NCBI GenBank assembly: GCA_001661245.1
Contig: KV454017.1
Span: 167,528-231,527, forward strand
From: Pachysolen tannophilus NRRL Y-2460
Lineage: Eukaryota > Ascomycota > Pichiomycetes > Alaninales > Pachysolenaceae
DNA: 64,000 nt
Direction: 5' to 3'
Below are positions 19,871 to 29,344 of this stretch, piece by piece; within the stretch, counting starts at the first letter, position 1, and the number at the start of each line of letters is the position of its first letter. The translations under genes were made by a program, and so were the position numbers. The notes beneath the pieces are model-generated. The model saw only the letters and a program-made list of their open reading frames with translations. It was not told where the DNA came from and did not search any database.

Positions 19871-21448
19871 TCAATTGGAATTTTTGGCGAGTTTTTCGTT
19901 TTCTAATTCTTGGACGATGACGGTTTCAATTAGTTTCAAATCTGCGCTTTCTACTAATCTAACTTTTTTAGGTAATGAGTCGAATTTTTTGAATGCTTCC
20001 GGTAAGACTTTATTTTCAAAATCGTAACCTTCTAAACCAGTTAAAGATTTATTGACCACTTGAGAAAATTTAGCTGGATGAGCTGTTGACATGGAAATAT
20101 ATTTGAAGTTTCCTTGTGTCTTTTCGTCATCTTGGCTGATTTTCTTTAATGCAGCAGTGACACCAACTGAAGTATGAGGGTCCATGATATAATTATTTTC
20201 TTGATAAATTTTTTTTATTGTAGAAACAGTTTCATCATTTGTAATTTTAAAAGAATCAAAAATTTCTCTTGTCTTTGCAAGAGTTTCTTTAGAAACACTA
20301 AAGACACCTTTTGGTGAAAGTAAGTTTAACATAAACTGTGCCAAGATCAGACCAGTTTTATTATCGTTATTTTCACCATCTGTTTGTTTAACCATATACC
20401 ATAATAATCTTTCGAAATTTGAAGAAATTAAAATATCCATAGCTGGAGAATATGTTGCATTAACCTCTGATGATTTATCATAATTCCCAGTTTTCAAGAA
20501 TCTATCCAAGATATCATTTTCATTTGTAGCAATAATTAATTGTTCAATAGGTAATCCCATTTCTTTTGCATAAAAACCTGCCAATATATCACCAAAATTT
20601 CCTGAAGGAACAATAAATTTAATTTTAAAATTATTTCTTTCATCTTCAGGTAATTGATTTTTTAATTGAAAATATGAATGGAAATAATAAGTAATTTGAG
20701 CTAAAATTCTTGCCCAATTTATAGAATTTACAGCACCAATATGATATTTATCATTAAATTCTGTATCATTGAAAACTTTTTTAACAACATTTTGACAATC
20801 ATCAAATGTTCCATTCACAGAAAGAGTATGGATATTAGCATCATTAACCGTTGTCATTTGTAATTCTTGAATTTGAGAAATTCTACCAGTTGGGTATAAT
20901 ATGAAAACTGAAACATTGGCTTTATTTCTTAACCCATAAATTGCTGCACTTCCAGTATCTCCAGATGTTGCTCCAACAACAGTTATAGAATTTTTTTCAC
21001 TTTCATTAGAAATATTTTCATTTTTCCTATTTAAAAAAAATTCAAATAAATTACCAACAAATTGTAAAGCAACATCTTTAAAAGCATAAGTTGGTCCATG
21101 AAATAATTCTAAAAGGTATAAATTTTTAACACTATTTAATTTAACTAATGGAGTAATCTCATTTGTTCTAAATGTTGAATATGAATCTTTAATCAATTTT
21201 TTTAAATCTTCATCTGAAATCTCTTTAACGGAAATATATAATCTCATAATATTAAAAGCCAACTCTTGAAATGAAAATTGATTCCAACTAGTTAAAAAAT
21301 CACTTGGTAATTTCGGAATAACCGATGGAATAAATAATCCTCCATCTTTAGCTAACCCTGTAATAACAGCTTCTTCAAATGAAACTGCTTGGTCAACCTC
21401 CGAACGTGTAGAACGATACGACTGTGAAGCAGAAAAACTAGATGACAT
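19871..21448 (-). CDS. THR4: THR4, threonine synthase
   Basis: 525 residues. It is a PLP-dependent fold-type II enzyme converting O-phosphohomoserine to threonine, in the cytosol. The PLP lysine is K124 in LELFHGPTYAFKDVALQF. The phosphate-binding region is VVGATSGDTGSAAIYGL; VPSGNFGDILAGFYAKEMGLPI and FERLLWYM are also family hallmarks, and TAHPAKF lies near the C-terminus. Length is close to the S. cerevisiae enzyme (514). It is transcribed in the same direction as CTR86, with about 210 bp between them that carries a Gcn4-type site. Only one in-frame CTG occurs (20348-20350), in KTGxILAQ, at a position that is polar in S. cerevisiae. Confidence 0.96.
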   Translation of the reverse strand: MSSSFSASQSYRSTRSEVDQAVSFEEAVITGLAKDGGLFIPSVIPKLPSDFLTSWNQFSFQELAFNIMRLYISVKEISDEDLKKLIKDSYSTFRTNEITPLVKLNSVKNLYLLELFHGPTYAFKDVALQFVGNLFEFFLNRKNENISNESEKNSITVVGATSGDTGSAAIYGLRNKANVSVFILYPTGRISQIQELQMTTVNDANIHTLSVNGTFDDCQNVVKKVFNDTEFNDKYHIGAVNSINWARILAQITYYFHSYFQLKNQLPEDERNNFKIKFIVPSGNFGDILAGFYAKEMGLPIEQLIIATNENDILDRFLKTGNYDKSSEVNATYSPAMDILISSNFERLLWYMVKQTDGENNDNKTGLILAQFMLNLLSPKGVFSVSKETLAKTREIFDSFKITNDETVSTIKKIYQENNYIMDPHTSVGVTAALKKISQDDEKTQGNFKYISMSTAHPAKFSQVVNKSLTGLEGYDFENKVLPEAFKKFDSLPKKVRLVESADLKLIETVIVQELENEKLAKNSN

Positions 21449-21548
21449 TTTTTATTGCAATATTATTTATTTATTTATACTGATTAACTAATATTAAATT
21501 ATTCACTAATATTTTCAATTCCTACAATAATACCGATTTTTTGAATAA

Positions 21549-21555
21549 TGAGTCA
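21549..21555. promoter_or_regulatory. Gcn4-type site TGAGTCA in THR4 promoter
   Basis: A perfect TGA(G/C)TCA core (ATGAGTCAA context) about 100 bp upstream of the THR4 ATG. Gcn4 activates amino-acid biosynthesis genes in yeasts, including THR4, so position and target agree. Confidence 0.7.
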
Positions 21556-21658
21556 AAAAAAAGCAAAAAAAAAAAGAAAAAAAAAAAAAATTTTTTTTTC
21601 CGAACCCCGGAAAAACTATAGAGAAAATAGGGCCGGTTTGTGGCCCAATAAGGCCTTG

Positions 21659-23389
21659 CTATGGACCTTTTTGGTCTGTTTTATCTGCTGGATCTGATGG
21701 AGGACCGATGAGCTTACTGGCTTTGTTGGATTTCTTCAAGCCGACTTTACCATTAACCAATTCTATCTCGTAGCCAGCTTCTTCTAATGCGGCTTCTCCA
21801 AAAGCAGATGGTTTTTGTGCTTCTAATTTACTTATGAAATTTTGATTTTCCTGATTATTGAGTAAAAGGTATTTTAAACACATTATTGAACGTTCTTTGA
21901 TAAAAGGTTCGTTATAATCTATATTACAATTGTTCAAGATTACTTCTAATCCATGGAGTTTTCTCATTTGTTCTTGGTTTTGAAAGTTTTCAAAAACTAA
22001 TAATGTTAAAATCTCAATCAAAAGTGATTTACATCTTGGAAATTTTATATCAATAGTTTGAGTTTGATTTGTTGAAATAGATTCTTGTTCTTTTAAAGTT
22101 TTCTTTGTTTTAATATTTTCATCAAGATTTTTTAAAAAATTTAAAAATTTTTCTAAATATCCATAATGATTTAAAAAAATTCTAGCATGATTGAAATTTC
22201 CTAAATTTGTCAAGATATCCAATATATAAAAAATTTGTAAATTTAAAGGTTCTAATGATGACGATGATGACGATGATGATGATGATGATGTCAAGATATC
22301 AATTACTCGTTTACTTAAATCATCATAAACTTGAAGAACCCACAGAAGACAACTTGTTAATTGATAATTTTCAAAATTTTCTTTATTTGTTAATATTAAT
22401 TGAGCAGTTTTTAAAAAAATTATTGATAATTCAAAATCTTGTGATATTCTTTGCCATAATTTTATACAACTCTCATGCATGGAAATCTTGGTAAATAATG
22501 CAACCACTAATATTTGATCTTCTTCCAAATCTTTATCTTCATTTTCTGATGAATAAGGTATCAAACGAATCACCCTTTGTATAAAAGGTATAACTTCTTT
22601 TGAATTTAAAAAATTGTATAAAAATTCACTTGAATTGAATAAATTATTTAAATAAACTAAAAATGTAGAAATAACTCCTTTAGAAATCGAATAAATAATA
22701 TATTTCTTATGATATTTCAAATCTTTATCATTATAATCATCACAACTTGTATCTTTATCATCATCATTTATATTGAAAAAAAATTCAAATTTTGTAATCA
22801 TAGTTATCAATGGTATCACTTTTTCAAAACTATACTCAAACCTCCGTAATTTCAACACTTCACTATCTTCAACGTTAACTGCAGTCGAACAACTGGTTAT
22901 GTTTGCCAAAAATTGTAAACAAGCATGAACACTCTTAACTGAAGCTTCAATTAAATTCAGATCATTTTCTTCTTTCTTGGAATCAAGTATTTCCATGTTA
23001 AATATCAGTAATTGTTGAACTAAATCATGATGATTCTCCAATTGTTGATGTTGCTCATCTCCATTATCTTTTATACCCACCACCAAGTTCCTACTGATCA
23101 AGACAATACCACGAACTATTCTAACTTTATATGGAAAAACTGGATCTTCACTTCCACCATATTTTTGAAAAATTTCAACTGCAAATTGTAAAAGTTGAGA
23201 AAGCTTCACCCAAACAGATATAGAAGAACTTAACAATTCTCTTGATCTCTCATCGGTATTCGTTATCGATAATATAAGACTTAACTTCGATAGTATCTGC
23301 TGGTACGCAAATTCTTCAGTAACTGGAGGATTTGATTCAAAGATCATTAAAGTCTCTGAAAGATATGACAAACATTCAGCTCTATCCAT
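21659..23389 (-). CDS. CTR86: CTR86, ataxin-10 family protein
   Basis: 576 residues from the ATG at 23389; the frame extends upstream only to GTG codons. It is mostly helical (ARM-like) with no membrane segment. The C-terminal ataxin-10 domain is LIEILTLLVFENFQNQEQMRKLHGLEVILNNCNIDYNEPFIKERSIMCLKYLL (about 455-510), followed by the NFISKLEAQKP..AFGEAALEEAGYEIELVNGKVGLKK tail. A run of Ser codons encodes a flexible loop near 375. S. cerevisiae Ctr86 (563 aa) is essential and poorly understood; despite its name it is not a membrane copper transporter. The neighbour order THR4-CTR86-PWP2 matches S. cerevisiae chromosome III. Confidence 0.88.
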   Translation of the reverse strand: MDRAECLSYLSETLMIFESNPPVTEEFAYQQILSKLSLILSITNTDERSRELLSSSISVWVKLSQLLQFAVEIFQKYGGSEDPVFPYKVRIVRGIVLISRNLVVGIKDNGDEQHQQLENHHDLVQQLLIFNMEILDSKKEENDLNLIEASVKSVHACLQFLANITSCSTAVNVEDSEVLKLRRFEYSFEKVIPLITMITKFEFFFNINDDDKDTSCDDYNDKDLKYHKKYIIYSISKGVISTFLVYLNNLFNSSEFLYNFLNSKEVIPFIQRVIRLIPYSSENEDKDLEEDQILVVALFTKISMHESCIKLWQRISQDFELSIIFLKTAQLILTNKENFENYQLTSCLLWVLQVYDDLSKRVIDILTSSSSSSSSSSSLEPLNLQIFYILDILTNLGNFNHARIFLNHYGYLEKFLNFLKNLDENIKTKKTLKEQESISTNQTQTIDIKFPRCKSLLIEILTLLVFENFQNQEQMRKLHGLEVILNNCNIDYNEPFIKERSIMCLKYLLLNNQENQNFISKLEAQKPSAFGEAALEEAGYEIELVNGKVGLKKSNKASKLIGPPSDPADKTDQKGP

Positions 23390-23711
23390 TACCTCTTCTA
23401 ACCTCACTCGCACAAATTTCTAAACCTTCTTTCTTTCTTTTCTTTCTTTATGCCTCTACTCTTGAAAAATATCTAACCTAATATATCATTACTCATACAG
23501 AAATAAAAAACTAGTTGTCTTTATCATCATTTTTTGGCAAAGCCATGAATTTTTCATTTTTTGGGGTATTAAACATTTTTACCAAATATCACTTTCAAAT
23601 GGTGATGACGTCTACTTACACGACCGCTCAGAGTTATACTATTAAAACGACAAGAGATATTCATTTTAAATCTATATATATGAGTTCTATAATCATTTTT
23701 TAATCCTCTAT
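23390..23711. other. Intergenic between PWP2 3' end and CTR86 promoter
   Basis: Pyrimidine-rich stretch near CTR86. No RNA or coding gene recognised. Confidence 0.5.
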
Positions 23712-26450
23712 TTATTCCGATTCATCATCGGAGGAGCCAAAAGCATCTACATTCAATTTTTGAGTACCATTTGGACCAAACCAACCTCCATCATCTTCAT
23801 CTTCATCTGCATCTTCTGCATCTTCTGCATCTTCTTCGTCTTCTTCTGCATCAACAATCATTGTGTTGTCCTCTGCATCTTCAAACACCTCGTATTCTTC
23901 CTCTGTATCTTCTTGTTCAACATTTGTCGATTTTATGTTATTGCTGAGTTTGAAATAGTCAATCAAATATGAGTTATTGTTACCACACTTGACAATTTCC
24001 TTCACTGTTCTATTCAAAAGCCTCTGGATGAGTCTTAAACTACTTATAAAGTCACGTTTTCTCGAGTTTATATACATTCCATGTTCATCTAGTAACAGCT
24101 TGATCCAAATAATGTTAAATTCTAAATGTGGGTTATTCAATGAAAGTTCAGTGACAAATTTTAAAAATCTTGGTAAAAAGACATGAGGGATTTGTGATAC
24201 AATCAATTTTATATCAATAACAGGAATTGATTCATAAACTTTATGAATCAAGTAAACTTCATTTAATCTCAATGACATTATTAACGCATTCAAATATTCT
24301 TTTTCTTGCAAGACTTGTAAAGTTGTTTCAGGTGTAATATCGACATCTAAATCAAAAGGATCAAAAATCAACTCGTCATCAACAGAGTAAATTAACAATC
24401 CTTCTGTAGAAGCTGCTGCAAACGCCAGAGCAGTTGGAGAAAAACTTATCGAAGTAACTCTGATTTGAGCTCTAGTTTTCCTTAAAGATGGATCTCCACG
24501 ATTTGAACCTGGTAAAGATAAATCAATTCTATCTTCTAGATCTGAATTTTCACCATCTCTATCAATCAAATCTAGTGGACCTGCATCAGTTAAATTCTTA
24601 GAGTTTAAATATTCCAAAGTACCATTTATCAGCATGTTTAATGATACCGTAAACCTTTTCAACAAGACAGAGTTTGGTATATCATAAAGACAAATAGAAT
24701 TATTATTACCAGCAGCCACTAAAGTTAACCCATCAAATGAATAATTTATCGTGGTAAAATATTTTGATCTAGCAGAGTTTTTAGCTACAAATCTATCTTC
24801 AATAAATCTTCCACTTAAAATATCCCTCCTACCATCGATATCACCAACTTGCTTAGCATCTTCAATGTTCCAAAACTGAAGATGTCCATCTAGAGTTGAA
24901 ACAGCAACTTCTTTTGAATCTGGTCTCATAGCTAGACATAATACATCTGAATAGATATTAAAAGGTTCAACATGTTGTGATCTACCAAAGATATTCCATA
25001 CTCTAACTGTTTTATCCCATGATGCACTTGCTAAAGTTGAATTTTCAGTTCCAAAAGCCAAACATGAAATAGGTCCTTCATGACCTGCTAAAGAATCTAA
25101 TAATTGGGAAGTTTGTACTGACCATACAAAAATTTCAAAACTGTCAAGACTTCCAGCACATACAACTTCCCCACTAGGATCTACTGCTAAACAACTAAAT
25201 TGTACTCTTTCTGTAGCTGTAAAAGTTCTAAAATTTCTATATCTTATTAAATCATAAGCTCTTACAGTACCATCTAATGAAGCACTAAATAATACGTTCC
25301 CTCTCTTGGCAAATTGTACTGCTGTAACAGAAGAAGAATGTTCTTCAAATGTAGCAAGACAAAACCCAGAAAGGATATCCCATATTTTAATTTTACCATC
25401 ATCAGAAGCGGTTACTATTCTTGAACCATCAGGTGAATATGCTAGACAATTCATCGAATCAAAATGTCCCTGTTGTTTCAAGATATAAGATTCGGATTGC
25501 CATTCATAAACCAATAATTGCCCCAACTTGCTTGAACCAAAAGCTAACCATTCCCCAGATTTATTGATCTCTACAGTGTTTACTTCATTTTGTCCCATAC
25601 TTAATTGTTGAATTAATGCAAAATCTGGTAATTGGTATATTCTAAATTCTCCGTTTGTGAATCCAACAACTAATAAATCGGATTGTGGGTGGAAAGTAGC
25701 ACATTTAAGTTTTGCCTCTGAAAAGAAGTAATTTTTCAGAGTTATACGCCAACTTGGCTTAGATGTTGTTTCATCTTCTTTCCCCTCGGTATATTCCCAT
25801 TTAAATAAAGCACCATCTTTACTTACTGTATAAATTATTTCTTGGTTTTTATCAAAAAATGCTTTTATAACAACATCATGATGCCCACCAAAGGTCATTG
25901 TTGTTGCTTCCTTCTCTTTAGAATCAATGGAAAAAATCCTAGCAGTCATATCTTTTGATGTAGAAATGAAAAATCTTGAATCCCTTGACCAAGTAATCGA
26001 TATAACATCATTATAATGACCTGAATAGATCCTATGACGCACAAAAGGTTGAAATTGTCTATCCTCACTGAAATCGGGAGTCTTCCAAACTTGAATAAAC
26101 CTTCCACAACATATACTGAAAAATTTACCACAAGGTGAAAATTGTAAATCAAGTACTTTTTCTTTAAAATTAAAATGATGTAACACAATCTTTGAAATAA
26201 AATTCACCAATATAGCCCTCCCATCTTCATCAACCGACAAGAGCAACGTCCCCTGCTTGTTAAGAGCAATTCTAGAAACATTTTTCCTATGCTCAAAACT
26301 GAACGTAAAAGACTTATTATTTATTAAATCAAAGCATGATATTCTATTTCCTACTGGACTTAAAAGTTTAGTACCATCATCAGTGAAAACAATATTACCT
26401 TGACGATAAACAGTACCCAACAAGTTCGAAAACTTAAAATCTGATTTCAT
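23712..26450 (-). CDS. PWP2: PWP2/UTP1, U3 snoRNP (UTP-B) WD40 protein
   Basis: 912 residues from the ATG at 26450. Tandem beta-propellers of WD repeats (for example GHFDSMNCLAYSPDGSRIVTASDDGKIKIWD, GHEGPISCLAFGTENSTLASASWDKTVRVWN) are followed by the Utp12-like helical C-terminal domain (LNALIMSLRLNEVYLIHKVYE..., LKFVTELSLNNPHLEFNIIWIK) and an acidic tail ending near GGWFGPNG. It is a core subunit of UTP-B in the 90S pre-ribosome, needed for 18S maturation. It is very similar to S. cerevisiae Pwp2 throughout. Four in-frame CTGs were found (24096, 24426, 24630, 25737), none at a conserved Leu. It shares a short divergent promoter with MPP6. Confidence 0.97.
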   Translation of the reverse strand: MKSDFKFSNLLGTVYRQGNIVFTDDGTKLLSPVGNRISCFDLINNKSFTFSFEHRKNVSRIALNKQGTLLLSVDEDGRAILVNFISKIVLHHFNFKEKVLDLQFSPCGKFFSICCGRFIQVWKTPDFSEDRQFQPFVRHRIYSGHYNDVISITWSRDSRFFISTSKDMTARIFSIDSKEKEATTMTFGGHHDVVIKAFFDKNQEIIYTVSKDGALFKWEYTEGKEDETTSKPSWRITLKNYFFSEAKLKCATFHPQSDLLVVGFTNGEFRIYQLPDFALIQQLSMGQNEVNTVEINKSGEWLAFGSSKLGQLLVYEWQSESYILKQQGHFDSMNCLAYSPDGSRIVTASDDGKIKIWDILSGFCLATFEEHSSSVTAVQFAKRGNVLFSASLDGTVRAYDLIRYRNFRTFTATERVQFSCLAVDPSGEVVCAGSLDSFEIFVWSVQTSQLLDSLAGHEGPISCLAFGTENSTLASASWDKTVRVWNIFGRSQHVEPFNIYSDVLCLAMRPDSKEVAVSTLDGHLQFWNIEDAKQVGDIDGRRDILSGRFIEDRFVAKNSARSKYFTTINYSFDGLTLVAAGNNNSICLYDIPNSVLLKRFTVSLNMLINGTLEYLNSKNLTDAGPLDLIDRDGENSDLEDRIDLSLPGSNRGDPSLRKTRAQIRVTSISFSPTALAFAAASTEGLLIYSVDDELIFDPFDLDVDITPETTLQVLQEKEYLNALIMSLRLNEVYLIHKVYESIPVIDIKLIVSQIPHVFLPRFLKFVTELSLNNPHLEFNIIWIKLLLDEHGMYINSRKRDFISSLRLIQRLLNRTVKEIVKCGNNNSYLIDYFKLSNNIKSTNVEQEDTEEEYEVFEDAEDNTMIVDAEEDEEDAEDAEDADEDEDDGGWFGPNGTQKLNVDAFGSSDDESE

Positions 26451-26577
26451 CACAAAAAAAAAGGGAAGCCCAAAACCTTGTTACGTATGTCTGTGTCCAA
26501 GTATTGGCTTAATATCAACTTGATTAAATATACTTAATATATTTCATATACTAATTTTTAGCGGTATTAAAGGCAGG

Positions 26578-26656
26578 TGAAAAATTTTTTTATTTTTTTT
26601 TATTTTTTTTTTTTTTTTTTTTTTTTTTTGGCTTTCAACTGTATGAAAGAGATGAG
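26578..26656. promoter_or_regulatory. RRPE (TGAAAAATTTT) plus PAC-core (GATGAG) in the PWP2-MPP6 divergent promoter
   Basis: TGAAAAATTTT is at 26578-26588 and GATGAG at 26651-26656, separated by a long T tract. Both genes act in rRNA processing, so one bidirectional ribosome-biogenesis promoter is likely. Confidence 0.6.
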
Positions 26657-26746
26657 ATTGATTTCCTCGAAACGACTACTAAATTGAATTAAATTGAATT
26701 AATCAAGTTTAATTCAAGTATAGAAGAGTTTGAATAAGTATCGATC

Positions 26747-27292
26747 ATGAGTAAGAGTTCTAATGGCGGCTTTTCGAGCCGAGTACTGAATATGAAGGTA
26801 AGTATATAGGTATATATATAAGATGAAATTAATGTTTTAAATTTTATGGTACTAATTAATATGTTGTTTGTTTGTTTGTTTGTTTAGTTTATGAGAAAAG
26901 CAGAACAAGTTGAGATACAAAATAAAGAAGAAGAAACAGAGAGTAAATTAAAAGATTTAAGTCAATGGCTGTTACCTAATATAGATTCTTTGAAGTTGAA
27001 GTTATTACGGAAAAGACCTCAGTTTAAACAAGTTGGGTTTTCAACATTAAATCAAGCATTGCAACAAGAAGAAGAAGAAGAAGAAGGGCCCGGAAAACAA
27101 AAAATTCCCCAAGAAAGTGGTCGGCGGCTCTTTGGAGGAAAAACCCCAGAAATTCCAGAAACTTTAGAAAACTCAGAACCATTAAAAGAAGAAATAAAAC
27201 CAATTGTGAATAAGCAAAAGGAAGCTGTTAATAGTGGGAAAAGGAAATCTAATTCAAATGGTAAGGTTTCAAAAAAGAGGAAACAAAGGTAA
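26747..27292 (+). CDS. MPP6: MPP6, nuclear exosome cofactor (one intron)
   Basis: Exons 26747-26797 and 26888-27292 give 151 residues. The intron has GTAAGT, a TACTAAT branch and a TAG acceptor after a GTTT tetranucleotide run; it falls inside the family's N-terminal motif, joining SSRVLNMK to FMRKAEQ. The later motif KRPQFKQVGFSTLNQAL and a GRRLFGGK segment, plus a Lys/Arg-rich tail (GKRKSNSNGKVSKKRKQR), match MPP6/MPHOSPH6. Mpp6 docks Mtr4 to the nuclear exosome for 5.8S rRNA and ncRNA processing. In S. cerevisiae it is YNR024W, next to SNF12. Confidence 0.88.
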
Positions 27293-27334
27293 ACTCATAT
27301 ATATATATATATATATATATATTCTTTTATTTTT

Positions 27335-28177
27335 TTATTTTTTCTTTTTGTCTTTATTAGTAGAATCATTAATACCAGCTTTAACAATAGCATCTCTAGC
27401 TGCAGCGTTTATATGTTTAAATCTATCGGGACCCAAATGTATTCCTCCAAAATGTCTAGACACCACAACGACGCAGTTCCATACGTCCATGACAGTAAGC
27501 AAGTGGAGCAACCTTCCACCAGCAGCAGACTCTCCATCGTCGTCACAGTCCTGGTACTTCAAATCGCCCCGTCGTATTCTATATGCAAACATCACATGCA
27601 GCGCCTTGAGTAACTTCTTATCCGTTTTCAAATCACTTATCAACTTTGTAGTTTCCAGTACCGAATGGACTTCTCTTGCATAGGCTTGAAATTTCGATTT
27701 ACGATCAATTATTGCATCAGACAAAACCCAGCCAGTAATAACATCAGCAGCAGTATCACCAGCATCACCAGTATTAGTGTCAGTATCAGAAGTAAAAATT
27801 TCGGCACTTTTTTGTGGTTCACTAGGTAAATCATTTTCCAAAAATGATAAAAAATCAAACACACAAACCATATCGGTAACGTACACTTTGTTCAACACTT
27901 GCTCACATATCTTCTTCAACCCACTATTACTGTTACTACTCATCACTTTATCCACTTTGTTTTCAAACTTTTCTGGCCTTGTTTCCCTTGCGGTAACCCG
28001 CTCAATACTTGGCGGTTTCCGCGGATAGTCCTTGGGGAAACTCATTTCAATTTTAACATCATCATGTTGTGGAACTTTAAATTCATACGTCAGAGAACTT
28101 AATTTCTTAATAGAGTCTGGATAAATGGCCTCTATAGCGCCAATCTCATCTAAAAACTCTTGACAAGGAAATTGCAT
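27335..28177 (-). CDS. YIH1: YIH1/IMPACT, inhibitor of Gcn2 activation
   Basis: 280 residues from the ATG at 28177. An N-terminal RWD domain (FLDEIGAIEAIYPDSI, YEFKVPQHDDVKIEMSFPKDYPRKPPSI) is followed by the ancient UPF0029/Impact domain (ITGWVLSDAIIDRKSKFQAYA...HVMFAYRIRRGD...YQDCDDDGESAAGGRLLHLL...VVVSRHFGGIHLGPDRFKHINAAARDAI). Yih1 binds Gcn1 through its RWD domain and blocks Gcn2 activation, damping general amino-acid control. It is convergent with MPP6, with about 40 bp between stops, including a TA microsatellite, so the 3' ends of the transcripts may overlap. Confidence 0.93.
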   Translation of the reverse strand: MQFPCQEFLDEIGAIEAIYPDSIKKLSSLTYEFKVPQHDDVKIEMSFPKDYPRKPPSIERVTARETRPEKFENKVDKVMSSNSNSGLKKICEQVLNKVYVTDMVCVFDFLSFLENDLPSEPQKSAEIFTSDTDTNTGDAGDTAADVITGWVLSDAIIDRKSKFQAYAREVHSVLETTKLISDLKTDKKLLKALHVMFAYRIRRGDLKYQDCDDDGESAAGGRLLHLLTVMDVWNCVVVVSRHFGGIHLGPDRFKHINAAARDAIVKAGINDSTNKDKKKK

Positions 28178-29344
28178 GGCCACTTTGTCGATACCTGCAT
28201 AACTTTGTTATTTATTATTGTTTATACTTCCCAGCTATGCGCTAATCTCCTTTGCTTTGAAACTCTGTTTGGTATTTAAAAACAATAATAAGCCCAAAAA
28301 ACAAAAAGTAGTGTAATAATGGGCGCTGAATAATAAAATAAAATTAAATTGAATTAAATTTAATAAAAAGTAAAATAAAATTTTAAATAAAACAAGCGTG
28401 TTACGTGCCCTTGATGACGCGGAATAAACCTCAAACACTTTTAAGCACTTCAAGCACTTTTAATCGCCTTTAACCTTAATCTGGACGGAACCCCGCGCGT
28501 GCACGTCAAACGGACTTAGACGTATTTTATATTCCCCCAAATATACAAACTAATACTAAAATTGGAAAATACGTAATTATGTACTACGTAATTGTAAACA
28601 AGCCTTTGATTATTGATTAAACTAAAACCTAAACCTTGTTTGACATAAAAACTAATCAAGTAATTTCAAAGCTTATTTACACGGGGGAAAAAATAAAAAA
28701 TGAAAAAAAAAATTTTTTTTTTATTTTTTCTTGTTTGTTTGTAACTTTGAAACACGATTACAACATCATGACGTAGTTTTTTTTTTTTTTCTTGTTTTTA
28801 ACCAAAATAGAGTACAAATATAGTTTTTTTATACATTTTTTTAACATTTTTCACTTTAATTTATTTCCTCTTTTGGACAAATTGTCCGGCTGGACGAGGG
28901 GGCCCTACACATGACCCGCATATCCAGCAGATACCACATAAGAGCATCTCGAGCCAGATCACTAAACTACCTTTAACGCAGTAGAAAAGAAAGAAATAAG
29001 CAGAGAACGTTTCCGAGTAGAGAAGGGATTTTAGGTGTTTACGTTTTTTCGTTACGTCATTTATCTTTAGTGCTTCCCCAAACTATGCAGGCCGCTTTCT
29101 ATTCAATTTCAGCTTAAGAGACACTGACGTCTTTTTTTTTTTTTTTTTCTCTATGGTTGTTGTTATTTTATTTTAAATATTGTATTGAATTGGTATCTAT
29201 ATAATGAGGTTGGAATCCTGTTTCATGGTAGTTAATTTTCCTTTTAATATTTTAAATTTTATCTTATTAATTATTTGTTTAATTGTAATTCATATTTGAA
29301 ATTAAAAAATTAAAATAATTTTTAATTTTTTTTTTCTTTTGAAG
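28178..29344. other. Long divergent promoter, YIH1 / STL1-like transporter
   Basis: About 1.17 kb with no gene. It contains GGGG-type sites that could bind Mig1 or Msn2/4 (CGGGGG near 28682; AGGGG at 28897-28901), a GGACAA-A-TTGTCC inverted repeat at 28875-28887, several poly-A/T tracts, and TATATAA at 29198-29204 about 140 bp before the transporter ATG. Regulation by carbon source or stress is a guess from these motifs. Confidence 0.5.

Noticed and set aside
27234-27683. 149-codon frame on the plus strand downstream of MPP6
   Set aside because: Overlaps the MPP6 end in another frame and the YIH1 gene in antisense; no family features.
28235-28453. 72-codon frame upstream of YIH1
   Set aside because: Composition matches T/A-rich intergenic DNA; no conserved motif.
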